Notes: generated from the sequence alone by a model not told the origin. A stretch of DNA of 64,000 nucleotides from Sedimentitalea todarodis (GCF_032595355.1 NZ_JASMWN010000001.1:310001-374000); one strand, 5' to 3'; numbered from the stretch's first letter, positions 43,569 through 53,170 are shown. Made by a program: numbers and translations.

Positions 43569-44750
43569 TCAGGACCGGCAGGCAATGGCCTTGCCTGCGG
43601 CATATCCGGACGACCAGGCCCATTGGAAATTATAGCCGCCGAGCCAGCCCGTGACATCGACCGCCTCGCCAATCGCATAGAGCCCCTCGACCGTGTGTGC
43701 CTGCATGCTCTTTGAAGACAAGGCGGCGGTGTCGATTCCGCCCAGCGTCACTTCGGCGGTGCGGTAGCCTTCGCTGCCCGACGGGGTGAGATGCCAGTCA
43801 GACAGCGCGGCGACGAGCGCGGTCAGGGCCTTGTCGGACTGGTCACCGAGACGCCCGGACAGGGGCAGTCTGGCCGACAGATGATGCACGAGCCGTGCGG
43901 GAAGATGGCGGGACAGTTCCGTGTTGAGTTGGCGACGGCCGTCACTCTGGCGGCGCGCGCGCAAGGCTTCCAGCAGCGGGACGTCGGGGATCAGGTTCAC
44001 GGCGATCTCTTCGCCCTCGCGCCAATAGGACGACAGTTGCAACACTGCGGGTCCGGAAATGCCACGATGGGTGAACAGCATGGCCTCGTCGAATCCGGCC
44101 CGGTCATTGGACAGGCGCACCGGCAGCGAGACCCCGGAAAGATCGGCAAATCGACCCTCCGGAAATGTCAGCGGCACCAGCGCCGGACGGGTTTGCGCCA
44201 CCGGCAGGTCAAACTGTGCCGCGATGTCATAGGCCAGACCGGTTGCGCCCATTTTGGGAATGGACTTGCCGCCCGTGGCGAGCACCAGATTGCGGCACCG
44301 CACAACCTCCCGCGCACCGTCGCGATCCAACTCGACCGTATAGCCTGCATCGGTCTTGCGCAGGTCTTTGATACTGGTGTGCAGCCAGAGCGTGGCCCCG
44401 GCACGATCAAGCTCGGTCAGCAGCATCGCGATGATCTGCTTGGCGGAACCGTCGCAAAACAGCTGTCCCAGCGTTTTCTCGTGCCATGCGATGCCATGGC
44501 GTTCTACGAGATCAATGAAATCCCACTGGGTGTACCGCGCCAGCGCGGATTTTGCGAAATGTTCGTTCGCGGAGATAAAATTGGCAGGCCCTGCATGGAG
44601 GTTGGTGAAATTGCAGCGCCCGCCTCCGGAAATGCGGATTTTCTCTCCCGGCGCGCGCGCATGATCAATGAGCAGAACGCCCGGTCCCGCATGCGCCGCA
44701 CACATCAGACCGGCGGCGCCGGCGCCCAGAATGAGGGTTTCAAACTCCAT
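43569..44750 (-). CDS. NAD(P)/FAD-dependent oxidoreductase, HI0933/BaiN-like
   Basis: A 393-residue flavoprotein. The start at 44750 begins directly with the FAD-binding Rossmann motif MEFETLILGAGAAGLMCAAH; the frame extends upstream but that part is not family-like. ISGGGRCNFTN, VLATGGKSIPKMGATG and the C-terminal GLYAIGEAVDVTGWLGGYNF with WAWSSGYAAG are signatures of the HI0933/YhiN/BaiN group. The physiological reaction is unknown (BaiN reduces bile-acid enones in gut bacteria). It is transcribed against the dcw cluster and is the only opposite-strand gene between mraZ and recN. Confidence 0.88.
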   Translation of the reverse strand: MEFETLILGAGAAGLMCAAHAGPGVLLIDHARAPGEKIRISGGGRCNFTNLHAGPANFISANEHFAKSALARYTQWDFIDLVERHGIAWHEKTLGQLFCDGSAKQIIAMLLTELDRAGATLWLHTSIKDLRKTDAGYTVELDRDGAREVVRCRNLVLATGGKSIPKMGATGLAYDIAAQFDLPVAQTRPALVPLTFPEGRFADLSGVSLPVRLSNDRAGFDEAMLFTHRGISGPAVLQLSSYWREGEEIAVNLIPDVPLLEALRARRQSDGRRQLNTELSRHLPARLVHHLSARLPLSGRLGDQSDKALTALVAALSDWHLTPSGSEGYRTAEVTLGGIDTAALSSKSMQAHTVEGLYAIGEAVDVTGWLGGYNFQWAWSSGYAAGKAIACRS

Positions 44751-44877
44751 CCTTGCCGGTTGGCGCGGATTGCCGCCAAAAGCAAGAGGAAGAGGCTGGT
44801 CTGACGTCCGATTATGCTGTAGCTTTGCCGCAGAGATCCCGAAAAGGGGCGGACAGAGGCAGAAACGGCGGTAATCC

Positions 44878-46044
44878 ATGACCGAAATGGTGTATGGCGC
44901 GGTCCCCGAGCGGGGCGGCGATCCTATTCTTCCAAAATGGTGGCGGACCATCGACAAATGGTCGATGTCCTGCGTGCTGATCCTGTTTGTGATCGGCCTG
45001 TTGCTGGGGCTTGCGGCCTCGCCCCCATTGGCGGCGCGAAACGGGTTCGAGCCGTTTCATTATGTGTCCCGGCAAGCGGTGTTTGGCATCCTGGCACTGA
45101 TTGCCATGTTGCTGACCTCGATGATGTCACCGACCCTGGTGCGGCGCCTGGCGGTGCTGGGGTTTCTTGCGGCCTTTGTCGGCCTGGCCATGCTGCCGTT
45201 CCTGGGAACCGATTTCGGCAAGGGCGCGGTGCGCTGGTACAGCCTCGGTTTCGCCAGTATTCAGCCCTCCGAATTTCTCAAGCCCGGCTTCATCGTTGTC
45301 GGTGCCTGGATGCTGGCCGCCAGCCAGCAGATCAACGGGCCACCGGGCACGGCATGGTCGTTTTCGCTCTGCGTGGCCATCGTTCTGATGCTGGCCCTGC
45401 AACCTGACTTCGGACAGGCCTGCCTGGTTCTGTTCGGCTGGGGGGTGATGTATTTCGTGGCGGGTGCCCCCATGATCCTGTTGGTCGGAATGGCGGGGCT
45501 GGTCATTCTGGGCGGCACCCTGGCCTATTCCAAGTCCGAACATTTCGCCCGCCGTATCGATGGCTTTCTGAACCCGGACGTGGATCCGACAACGCAACTT
45601 GGCTATGCGACGAATGCAATCCGCGAGGGCGGGCTGTTCGGGGTCGGTGTTGGCGAGGGACAGGTGAAATGGTCGCTGCCTGACGCCCATACGGATTTCA
45701 TCGTCGCCGTTGCGGCAGAGGAATACGGACTGGTGTTGGTTCTGATCATCATCGCGCTCTACGCCAGCATCGTGGTGCGTTCCTTGCTTCGCCTGATGCG
45801 GGAACGTGATCCGTTCATCCGGCTGGCTGGAACCGGGCTTGCCTGTGTCTTTGGTGTGCAGGCGATGATCAACATGGGCGTGGCCGTGCGGCTGTTGCCG
45901 GCCAAGGGCATGACGCTGCCCTTTGTCAGCTATGGTGGCTCGTCGCTGATCGCCGGCGGCATCGCGGTTGGAATGCTGCTGGCCTTTACCCGAACCCGGC
46001 CACAGGGCGAAATTGCCGACCTGCTGCGAGGGCGCGGCAGATGA
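44878..46044 (+). CDS. ftsW: Lipid II polymerase FtsW (SEDS family)
   Basis: A 388-residue polytopic SEDS glycosyltransferase that polymerises septal glycan strands with FtsI. About ten helices are visible. Family landmarks are KGAVRWYSLGFASIQPSEFLKPGF (the large extracellular loop with the catalytic Asp later), QPDFGQACL and the C-terminal LPAKGMTLPFVSYGGSSLIAGG. The start follows the divergent flavoprotein gene by 127 bp, so it needs its own promoter in that gap. It overlaps murG by four bases. Confidence 0.95.
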   Translation: MTEMVYGAVPERGGDPILPKWWRTIDKWSMSCVLILFVIGLLLGLAASPPLAARNGFEPFHYVSRQAVFGILALIAMLLTSMMSPTLVRRLAVLGFLAAFVGLAMLPFLGTDFGKGAVRWYSLGFASIQPSEFLKPGFIVVGAWMLAASQQINGPPGTAWSFSLCVAIVLMLALQPDFGQACLVLFGWGVMYFVAGAPMILLVGMAGLVILGGTLAYSKSEHFARRIDGFLNPDVDPTTQLGYATNAIREGGLFGVGVGEGQVKWSLPDAHTDFIVAVAAEEYGLVLVLIIIALYASIVVRSLLRLMRERDPFIRLAGTGLACVFGVQAMINMGVAVRLLPAKGMTLPFVSYGGSSLIAGGIAVGMLLAFTRTRPQGEIADLLRGRGR

Positions 46045-47135
46045 GCCAGCCGCTCTTGATGATGGCGGCGGGCGGTACGGGTGGCCACATGTTTCCCGCG
46101 CAGGCGCTGGCCGAAGCGATGCTTGAGCGGGGTTGGCGGGTCAGGCTGTCCACCGATGCGCGCGGCGCGCGATATACGGGCGGCTTTCCCCATTCGACCG
46201 AGATTACCGAAGTGACCAGTGCCACATTCGCGCGCGGCGGTCTTGCGGCCAAGGCCATGGTCGCGCCCCGGATCGCGTCGGGCGTGATGGGCGCGATGTT
46301 GCAGATGCGCCGCGACCGACCGGATGTCGTGATCGGCTTTGGCGGCTATCCGACGATCCCGGCACTCGGTGCGGCCGTCCTGTTGAAGCTGCCCCGCATG
46401 ATCCACGAACAGAACGGTGTTCTGGGTCGCGTCAACCAGTTGTTCTCGACCCGCGTCGCCTGTGTCGGGTGCGGCGTCTGGCCCACTGACCTGCCCAAGG
46501 GGGCCGAGGGCATCCACGTGGGCAACCCGGTGCGGGCCGCCGTGCTGGACAGGGCCGGGGCCTCCTATATCCCACCGGGCGACTATCCCATGTCGCTTCT
46601 GGTGATGGGGGGCAGCCAGGGCGCGCGTATCCTTTCGGATATGGTGCCTGACGCCATCGTCGCCCTGCCAGAGCCGATCCGCAAACACCTGCGTGTCAGC
46701 CATCAGGCCCGCCCCGAAGATATCGATCGCGTCACCGCGCGCTATGCAGCCAACGGCATCGACGCCGATGTGCAGCCTTTCTTTCAGGATGTACCCCGCC
46801 GGATGAGCGAGGCGCAGCTGGTCATCAGCCGTGCCGGGGCGTCCTCAATCGCCGATCTCACCGTAATCGGACGGCCCTCGATCCTGATCCCCTTCGCCGC
46901 CGCGGCCGGGGACCACCAGACCGCCAACGCGCGCGGGCTGGTCGAGGCAGGTGCCGCGATCCTGATCCCGGAACGGGCTCTCGCGGTTGCCAGCCTGTCA
47001 GAGCAAATGGCGGCGATTCTGGAGAACCCCGTCGCGGCACAGCGCATGAGCGCGGCGGCGATGTCCGTGGGCGCACCGAACGCGACAGAGCGTCTTGTTG
47101 CGCTCGTGACTGAATTGGCACAAAGGACGGATTAG
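46041..47135 (+). CDS. murG: UDP-GlcNAc:lipid I N-acetylglucosaminyltransferase
   Basis: A 364-residue GT28 enzyme at the inner face of the membrane that converts lipid I to lipid II. The N-terminal glycine loop is MMAAGGTGGHMFPAQALAEA, the second loop is FGGYPTIPAL, and the C-terminal donor-binding part includes LVMGGSQGARILSD and ISRAGASSIADLTVIGRPSILIP (in two pieces), with AAAGDHQTANA. Length is normal. The ATG lies within the end of ftsW, so they are coupled. Confidence 0.96.
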   Translation: MSQPLLMMAAGGTGGHMFPAQALAEAMLERGWRVRLSTDARGARYTGGFPHSTEITEVTSATFARGGLAAKAMVAPRIASGVMGAMLQMRRDRPDVVIGFGGYPTIPALGAAVLLKLPRMIHEQNGVLGRVNQLFSTRVACVGCGVWPTDLPKGAEGIHVGNPVRAAVLDRAGASYIPPGDYPMSLLVMGGSQGARILSDMVPDAIVALPEPIRKHLRVSHQARPEDIDRVTARYAANGIDADVQPFFQDVPRRMSEAQLVISRAGASSIADLTVIGRPSILIPFAAAAGDHQTANARGLVEAGAAILIPERALAVASLSEQMAAILENPVAAQRMSAAAMSVGAPNATERLVALVTELAQRTD

Positions 47136-47160
47136 ACCCATGATGGATGGAAGCCCGGTT

Positions 47161-48558
47161 ATGAACGCAGCCACCAAACTCCCTCTCGATATCGGGCCGA
47201 TTCACTTTGTCGGCATCGGCGGCATCGGCATGTCGGGCATTGCCGAGGTTCTTCTGAACCACGGTTACCGGGTGCAGGGGTCCGATCTCAAGGCCTCCAA
47301 AATCACCGACCGTCTGGCGCACCTCGGTGCCGAGGTCAGCATTGGCCAGAACGCGGAAAATCTGGGCGAGGCCGAGGTGGTTGTGATCTCCTCTGCGATC
47401 AAGCCGGGCAACGCCGAACTGGACGAGGCGCGCCAGCGCGGATTGCCTGTCGTGCGCCGGGCCGAGATGCTGGCCGAACTGATGCGCCTGAAATCCAACA
47501 TCGCGGTGGCCGGAACCCACGGCAAGACGACAACCACCACAATGATGGCCGAACTGATGGTGGCCGGGCATTTTGATCCGACAGTGATCAATGGCGGCAT
47601 CATCCACGCCTATGGCTCCAATGCCCGCATGGGGCAGGGGGAATGGATGGTCGTCGAGGCGGACGAATCCGACGGGACCTTTAACCGGCTGCCTGCAACC
47701 ATCGCCATCGTCACCAATATCGACCCGGAACATATGGAACACTGGGGCGATTTTGACAGGCTGCGCGACGGGTTCCACGAATTCGTCTCCAATATTCCGT
47801 TCTACGGCGTCGCCGTGTGCTGTACCGACCATCCCGAAGTGCAGGCACTGGTCGGCCGGATCACCGACCGTCGAGTCGTGACCTACGGGTTCAACGCGCA
47901 GGCCGATGTGCGTGCCGCGAACCTGACCTACAAGGCCGGTGTCGCCCATTTCGACATTCAACTGCAAGCCGAGGACAAGGTGATCGAGGGCTGTACCTTG
48001 CCGATGCCGGGCGATCACAACGTGTCAAACGCGCTGTCGGCAGTCGCGGTTGCCCGCCATCTGGGCATGAAGACCGATGAAATCCGCGATGCGCTGGCCG
48101 CATTTGGCGGCGTCAATCGGCGCTTTACCAAGGTGGGTGAAGTCGATGGTGTCACAATCATCGACGACTACGGCCACCACCCGGTGGAAATCACCGCCGT
48201 GCTCAAGGCTGCGCGTCAGGCGACCGAGGGTCGCGTGATCGCCGTGCACCAGCCGCACCGCTACAGCCGCCTGCATGATCTGTTCGACGATTTCTGTGCC
48301 TGTTTCAACGACGCTGATGTTGTGGCCATCGCCGAGGTCTTTGCCGCCGGTGAAGATCCGATCGAGGGTGCCAGCCGCGACGATCTGGTGGCCGGGCTCA
48401 TTCGCCACGGCCATCGTCACGCCCGTGCGCTGATCGACGAGGACGATCTGGTTCGGATGGTTCGCGAACAGGCGCGGCCGGGCGACATGGTGGTCTGTCT
48501 CGGTGCCGGTACAATCAGCGCTTGGGCAAACAACTTGCCGGATCGCCTGCAAGGGTAG
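47161..48558 (+). CDS. murC: UDP-MurNAc:L-alanine ligase
   Basis: A 465-residue cytoplasmic ligase adding the first stem-peptide residue. The start at 47161 gives the family-like MNAATKLPLDIGPIHFVGIG; an ATG at 47140, seven codons earlier, is possible. The Rossmann glycine motif GIGGIGMSGIAEVL, the ATPase motif AGTHGKTTTTTMMAEL, EADESDGTF, DDYGHHPVEI and HQPHRYSRLHDL are all present. The size is normal. It follows murG closely and is separated from the DUF2484 gene by 152 bp. Confidence 0.95.
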   Translation: MNAATKLPLDIGPIHFVGIGGIGMSGIAEVLLNHGYRVQGSDLKASKITDRLAHLGAEVSIGQNAENLGEAEVVVISSAIKPGNAELDEARQRGLPVVRRAEMLAELMRLKSNIAVAGTHGKTTTTTMMAELMVAGHFDPTVINGGIIHAYGSNARMGQGEWMVVEADESDGTFNRLPATIAIVTNIDPEHMEHWGDFDRLRDGFHEFVSNIPFYGVAVCCTDHPEVQALVGRITDRRVVTYGFNAQADVRAANLTYKAGVAHFDIQLQAEDKVIEGCTLPMPGDHNVSNALSAVAVARHLGMKTDEIRDALAAFGGVNRRFTKVGEVDGVTIIDDYGHHPVEITAVLKAARQATEGRVIAVHQPHRYSRLHDLFDDFCACFNDADVVAIAEVFAAGEDPIEGASRDDLVAGLIRHGHRHARALIDEDDLVRMVREQARPGDMVVCLGAGTISAWANNLPDRLQG

Positions 48559-48710
48559 CCGTGGCTGAAAACAGACCTGCGGAGAGTGGAGTTTTGGCCA
48601 AAGCGGGATTGCATTTTGGAAGCGGGGATTGCAATAGCAACCCAGTTTTCTGTCGAAGGACTGGCCGCAGGCCCGGGGCGGCAATCGGTGATGACACTGA
48701 GGATCTGAAT

Positions 48711-48974
48711 ATGCCACTGTCCCTGATCCTTGCCGCCCTATGGGCGCTGATCGCAAATGTTCTGGCGCTGCTGCCAAGCCGTGATCACCATTGGCGCAGG
48801 GCCTACGCCCTGATTGCCTGCGGTATCCCGATTCTCGGCTATGTCACCTATGAGACCGGCCCCTGGGTCGGTTTGGCGGTGCTGGTGGCGGGCATGTCTG
48901 TGCTGCGCTGGCCGGTGATATACATGACTCGCTGGGCACGGCGAAAATCAGCGACATTGCGTGATCATGGTTGA
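48711..48974 (+). CDS. DUF2484 family small membrane protein
   Basis: An 87-residue protein with three short hydrophobic helices: LSLILAALWALIANVLALL, YALIACGIPILGYVTY and WVGLAVLVAGMSVL. GAGGAT sits before the ATG. DUF2484 is a small family I know mainly from Rhodobacterales, placed between murC and murB as here. Its function is unknown. The end overlaps murB by eight bases, so it is co-translated with it. A role in wall-precursor synthesis or division is suggested only by position. Confidence 0.75.
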   Translation: MPLSLILAALWALIANVLALLPSRDHHWRRAYALIACGIPILGYVTYETGPWVGLAVLVAGMSVLRWPVIYMTRWARRKSATLRDHG

Positions 48975-49899
48975 TCTGTCCTATGCCAGCGTGCGCGGGC
49001 GGCTGACCGCCGACCGTGAACTTTCCGACCTCACCTGGCTGCGGGTCGGCGGACCGGCGGACTGGCTGTTTCAGCCTGCGGACTTGAGCGATCTTGCCGG
49101 TTTTCTTGCATGGCTCGATCCTGACGTTCCGGTGTTCCCGATGGGGGTCGGATCAAACCTCATCGTGCGCGACGGGGGCATTCGCGCCGTGGTGATCCGG
49201 CTGGGGCGCGGGTTCAATGGCATCGAGATCGACGGCACGAGGGTTACGGCAGGGGCGGCGGCGCTGGATGCGCATGTAGCGCGCAAGGCGGCGGACGCCG
49301 GACTCGACCTGACATTCCTGCGCACCATCCCCGGCAGCATCGGTGGCGCCGTGCGGATGAACGCGGGCTGCTATGGCAGCTACACCGCCGATCATCTGAT
49401 CTCGGCCCGCGCGGTCCTGCGCGACGGAACAATCGCCACACTGACCCCCGAAGACCTCAAACCGCGCTATCGTCAGACCGACCTGCCCGAGGGTGCGGTG
49501 CTGATCGATGCAACCTTTCGGGCCGCCCATGGAGACCCTGCGGACCTGCACGCGCGCATGGCGGAACAGGTGAGAAAGCGAGACGAGACGCAGCCGACCA
49601 AGGACCGTAGCGCGGGATCGACCTTTCGCAACCCGGCTGGCTATTCCAGCACCGGGCAGTCCGATGATGTGCACGATCTCAAGGCCTGGAAAGTCATCGA
49701 CGATGCAGGATTGCGCGGCGCGCGGCGCGGCGGCGCGCAGATGAGCGGGAAGCACCCGAATTTTCTGATCAATTCCGGCGGCGCGACAGCGGCGGATCTC
49801 GAGGGATTGGGCGAAGACGTGCGAAAAAAGGTTTACGATTCGAGCGGTATCACGCTAGAGTGGGAAATCATGCGGGTCGGAGATCCTGCAGATACATAA
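48967..49899 (+). CDS. murB: UDP-N-acetylenolpyruvoylglucosamine reductase
   Basis: A 310-residue FAD enzyme reducing UDP-GlcNAc-enolpyruvate to UDP-MurNAc with NADPH. Landmarks are TWLRVGGPADWLF, GVGSNLIVRDGG, the FAD loop TIPGSIGGAVRMNAGCYG, and KDRSAGSTFRNP with the catalytic Ser. C-terminal GARRGGAQMSGKHPNFLIN completes the type I MurB pattern. The ATG at 48967 is favoured over a GTG two codons earlier. It is coupled to the DUF2484 gene. Confidence 0.95.
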   Translation: MVDLSYASVRGRLTADRELSDLTWLRVGGPADWLFQPADLSDLAGFLAWLDPDVPVFPMGVGSNLIVRDGGIRAVVIRLGRGFNGIEIDGTRVTAGAAALDAHVARKAADAGLDLTFLRTIPGSIGGAVRMNAGCYGSYTADHLISARAVLRDGTIATLTPEDLKPRYRQTDLPEGAVLIDATFRAAHGDPADLHARMAEQVRKRDETQPTKDRSAGSTFRNPAGYSSTGQSDDVHDLKAWKVIDDAGLRGARRGGAQMSGKHPNFLINSGGATAADLEGLGEDVRKKVYDSSGITLEWEIMRVGDPADT

Positions 49900-50001
49900 A
49901 GACCCCGAACACACCCGAACAGGCAAAAATCCGGGTGCGAGATAAACGGGTAAAATGAGAAACACCGGCCGCAAAAGGTACGGGAATTTGAGGCGCTAGT
50001 C

Positions 50002-50922
50002 GTGGGTCAGTCGAGCAGGACACCCCGAACAGTTGCGGTATTGATGGGCGGACCCTCGGCTGAACGCGAGGTATCGCTGTCCACCGGGCGCGAATGCGCA
50101 ACCGCTCTGCGGGACGAAGGATTTGAAGTGACAGAACTGGACGCGGGTCCGGACCTGTGTGATCGCCTGCGCGAGATTTCTCCGGACGTCGTATTCAATG
50201 CTCTGCACGGTCGCTGGGGCGAAGATGGCTGTGTGCAGGGGCTGCTGGAATGGCTGGGGCTGCCCTATACCCATTCAGGCGTGCTGGCCTCGGCGCTGGC
50301 GATGGACAAGCAACGCAGCAAGGATGTCTTTCGCGCCGTCGGATTGCCCGTGGTCGAGAGCCTGATCTGCGCGCGCGAAGAGGCGCGCGCGCGTCATGTG
50401 ATGCCCCCCCCCTACGTCGTCAAACCCAACAATGAAGGCTCTTCTGTCGGCGTCTACCTTGTGCACGAGGTGGCCAACGGCCCGCCGCAGCTGTCGGATG
50501 ACATGCCTGGGCAGGTCATGGTGGAAGCGTTTGCGCCGGGGCGCGAACTGACCACAACAGTGATGGGTGACAAGGCCCTGACCGTGACCGATATCCTGAC
50601 CGACGGCTGGTACGACTACGACGCCAAGTACAAGCCCGGCGGCTCGCGCCACGTGGTGCCCGCCGACATCCCCGCCGATATTTTCGATCTCTGCATGACC
50701 TACGCCCTGCGTGCGCATGAGGCACTTGGCTGCAGGGGACTCAGCCGTACCGACTTCCGTTGGGACGAGAAATGCGGCGTGGACGGGCTGATCCTGCTGG
50801 AGACCAACACGCAGCCGGGCATGACACCAACGTCGCTCAGCCCGGAACAGGCCGAGAAAACGGGGATCGGCTTTGGTCCGTTGTGTCGCTGGTTGGTCGA
50901 GGACGCATCATGCAACCGGTAG
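50002..50922 (+). CDS. ddl: D-alanine--D-alanine ligase
   Basis: A 306-residue ATP-grasp enzyme making D-Ala-D-Ala. The GTG start at 50002 has GAGGCG upstream and gives TVAVLMGGPSAEREVSLSTG, the family opening with the catalytic Glu and Ser. VVKPNNEGSSVGVY binds ATP, and LLETNTQPGMTPTSLSPEQA binds Mg and substrate. The Y-loop region ILTDGWYDYDAKY is present, favouring D-Ala over D-lactate products. It overlaps ftsQ by 13 bases. Confidence 0.95.
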   Translation: MGQSSRTPRTVAVLMGGPSAEREVSLSTGRECATALRDEGFEVTELDAGPDLCDRLREISPDVVFNALHGRWGEDGCVQGLLEWLGLPYTHSGVLASALAMDKQRSKDVFRAVGLPVVESLICAREEARARHVMPPPYVVKPNNEGSSVGVYLVHEVANGPPQLSDDMPGQVMVEAFAPGRELTTTVMGDKALTVTDILTDGWYDYDAKYKPGGSRHVVPADIPADIFDLCMTYALRAHEALGCRGLSRTDFRWDEKCGVDGLILLETNTQPGMTPTSLSPEQAEKTGIGFGPLCRWLVEDASCNR

Positions 50923-51782
50923 CTCCTGCGCCTCGCGATCCCGCCCCCTCGCGCCTGCGCTACCGGATGCAGCGCTGGATGCTGACGCCGGGCATTCGCA
51001 CCGCCTTGCGCATTGGCATTCCCCTGATGATCGTCGTCGGGGCCACCGGTGGGCTTCTGTCTGATCAGGGCCGCCGCGACGCAATGATGCTCAAGATCAG
51101 CGAATTGCGCGCCAGCATCGAGGAGCGGCCGGAGTTCATGGTCGGGCTGATGGCGATCGACGGAGCGTCGCCCGGCCTGTCCGACGATATCCGCGAGGCG
51201 GTGCCGCTTGATTTTCCGGTCAGTTCGTTTGATCTGAAACTCGAACAGATCCGCATGGATATCGCCGAGCTTGACCCGGTCAAGAGCGCAAGCGTGCGTA
51301 TTCGCCCCGGTGGGGTGCTTCAGGTCGATGTGATCGCGCGCAAACCTGCGATTATCTGGCGGACTCGCGACGGGATCGAACTGCTCGACCGGACGGGCGC
51401 GCATATCGATGTGATCGCCAGCCGTCTGGAACGTCCTGAACTGGCCGTGATCGCTGGCGACGGCGCTGATGCCGTTGTTCCCGAAGCGCTGGCGCTGATC
51501 CAGGCAGCAGCGCCACTGGGCGACCGGCTGCGCGGGTTGGTCCGGGTGGGCGAACGTCGCTGGGACGTGGTGTTGGACCGCAACCAGCGCATCCTGCTGC
51601 CGCCTGATCGCCCGGTGCGGGCGCTGGAACGGGTGATCGCGTTGAGCGAGGCGCAGGACATGCTGGAACGCGATGTCGCCGTGGTCGATCTGCGGCTTGC
51701 GGCGCGACCGACCCTCAGAATGACATCGGACGCCGTCGAGAACTGGTGGCGCATTCGGGAAATCAACGGAAGCGGGCAGTAA
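50910..51782 (+). CDS. ftsQ: Cell division protein FtsQ
   Basis: A 290-residue bitopic divisome protein. A basic cytoplasmic part (SRLRYRMQRWMLTPGIR) precedes the membrane helix (IGIPLMIVVGATGGLL). A POTRA domain follows (EFMVGLMAIDGASPGLSDDIRE, split across residues 70-100), and then the FtsQ/DivIB beta domain (KPAIIWRTRDGIELLDRTG). Sequence is variable in this family; domain order and position between ddl and ftsA support the call. The ATG lies inside the ddl end. Confidence 0.92.
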   Translation: MQPVAPAPRDPAPSRLRYRMQRWMLTPGIRTALRIGIPLMIVVGATGGLLSDQGRRDAMMLKISELRASIEERPEFMVGLMAIDGASPGLSDDIREAVPLDFPVSSFDLKLEQIRMDIAELDPVKSASVRIRPGGVLQVDVIARKPAIIWRTRDGIELLDRTGAHIDVIASRLERPELAVIAGDGADAVVPEALALIQAAAPLGDRLRGLVRVGERRWDVVLDRNQRILLPPDRPVRALERVIALSEAQDMLERDVAVVDLRLAARPTLRMTSDAVENWWRIREINGSGQ

Positions 51783-51785
51783 CCA

Positions 51786-53120
51786 ATGGCAGATTTTTAT
51801 CACACACAGCGAGCAATGCGGCAAATGCGGCGACAGGCGCTGCAGCGTGGCGTGATCGCCATTCTCGATGTGGGCAGTTCCAAGACCGCCTGCCTTGTGC
51901 TGCGCTTTGATGGGGCGGATCAATTGAGCGAGGACAACTCGATCGGGTCTCTGGCCGGGCAATCGGCCTTTCGCGTTGTCGGAGCGGCAACGACGCGGGC
52001 GCGCGGGGTCCAGTTCGGCGAAATCACCGCGATGCAGGAAACCGAACGCGCCATTCGCACCGCGTTGCAGGCGGCCCAGAAGATGGCTGAAATCCGCGTC
52101 GATCACGTCATCGCCTGTTTCTCGGGCGCCAGCCCGCGCAGCTATGGGCTCGATGCGCAGGTGGAACTCGAAGGCCAGGTTGTTACCGAGGCCGAGGTCG
52201 CCCGCGTGCTCGCCGCCTGCGATGTGCCGGAATACGGGGCAGGGCGCGAGGTGCTGCACGCGCAGCCAGTCAATTTTGCGCTTGATCACCGCTCGGGCCT
52301 GATCGACCCGCGTGGCCAGTTGGGTCAGACCCTGTCGGCGGACATGCACATGCTGACGGTTGACGCCGATGCCGTTCAAAACCTGGTGCATTGCGTCAAA
52401 CGGTGTGACCTGGAGCTCGCCGGCATTGCCAGTTCGGCCTATGCCAGCGGCATATCGGCGCTGGTCGAAGACGAGCAGGAGCTTGGCGCGGCCTGCGTCG
52501 ATCTGGGTGGCGGATCGACCGGCGTCTCGATCTTTATGAAAAAGCACATGATCTATGCCGATTGTGTGCGTATGGGCGGCGATCATGTCACCGCCGACAT
52601 CTCGATGGGCCTTGGCATTCCGGCTGGCAACGCCGAACGGATCAAGACCTTTTATGGTGGTGTGCATGCAACCGGCATGGACGATCGCGAGATGATCGAT
52701 ATCGGTGGTGATACCGGCGACTATGAACATGACCGGCGCACCGTTAGCCGCGCCGAACTGATCGGTATCATGCGACCGCGTGTCGAGGAGATCCTGGAAG
52801 AGGTACGCGTGCGGCTGGATGCGGCGGGTTTTGAACACCTTCCCAGTCAGCAGATCGTCCTGACCGGCGGCGGCAGCCAGATCCCCGGCCTTGACGGGCT
52901 GGCCAGCCGCATTCTGGGCCAACAGGTGCGCCTGGGCCGTCCCTTGCGGGTGCATGGTCTGCCCCAGGCGGCTACAGGCCCCGGATTTGCCAGCGCTGTC
53001 GGGCTCGCCCTGTTTGCGGCGCACCCGCAGGACGAATGGTGGGATTTCGAAATTCCCGTAGATCGCTATCCGGCGCGCTCCTTCCGGCGCGCGGTAAAGT
53101 GGTTCCGGGACAACTGGTGA
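51786..53120 (+). CDS. ftsA: Cell division protein FtsA
   Basis: A 444-residue actin-like ATPase that tethers FtsZ to the membrane. Phosphate-1 motif is IAILDVGSSKTACLVL; CVDLGGGSTGVSIFMK is phosphate-2; the adenosine motif reads VLTGGGSQIPGLDGLA. The 1C domain lies near residues 100-180. The C-terminal amphipathic helix that binds the membrane is FRRAVKWFRDNW. An N-terminal extension of about 25 basic residues (MRQMRRQALQRG) precedes the fold, common in alphaproteobacteria. It starts 3 bp after ftsQ. Confidence 0.95.
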   Translation: MADFYHTQRAMRQMRRQALQRGVIAILDVGSSKTACLVLRFDGADQLSEDNSIGSLAGQSAFRVVGAATTRARGVQFGEITAMQETERAIRTALQAAQKMAEIRVDHVIACFSGASPRSYGLDAQVELEGQVVTEAEVARVLAACDVPEYGAGREVLHAQPVNFALDHRSGLIDPRGQLGQTLSADMHMLTVDADAVQNLVHCVKRCDLELAGIASSAYASGISALVEDEQELGAACVDLGGGSTGVSIFMKKHMIYADCVRMGGDHVTADISMGLGIPAGNAERIKTFYGGVHATGMDDREMIDIGGDTGDYEHDRRTVSRAELIGIMRPRVEEILEEVRVRLDAAGFEHLPSQQIVLTGGGSQIPGLDGLASRILGQQVRLGRPLRVHGLPQAATGPGFASAVGLALFAAHPQDEWWDFEIPVDRYPARSFRRAVKWFRDNW

Positions 53121-53170
53121 CCGCTAGATATTGCCAAACAGGCGACATTGGGCGGAAACACGCGCGAGAA

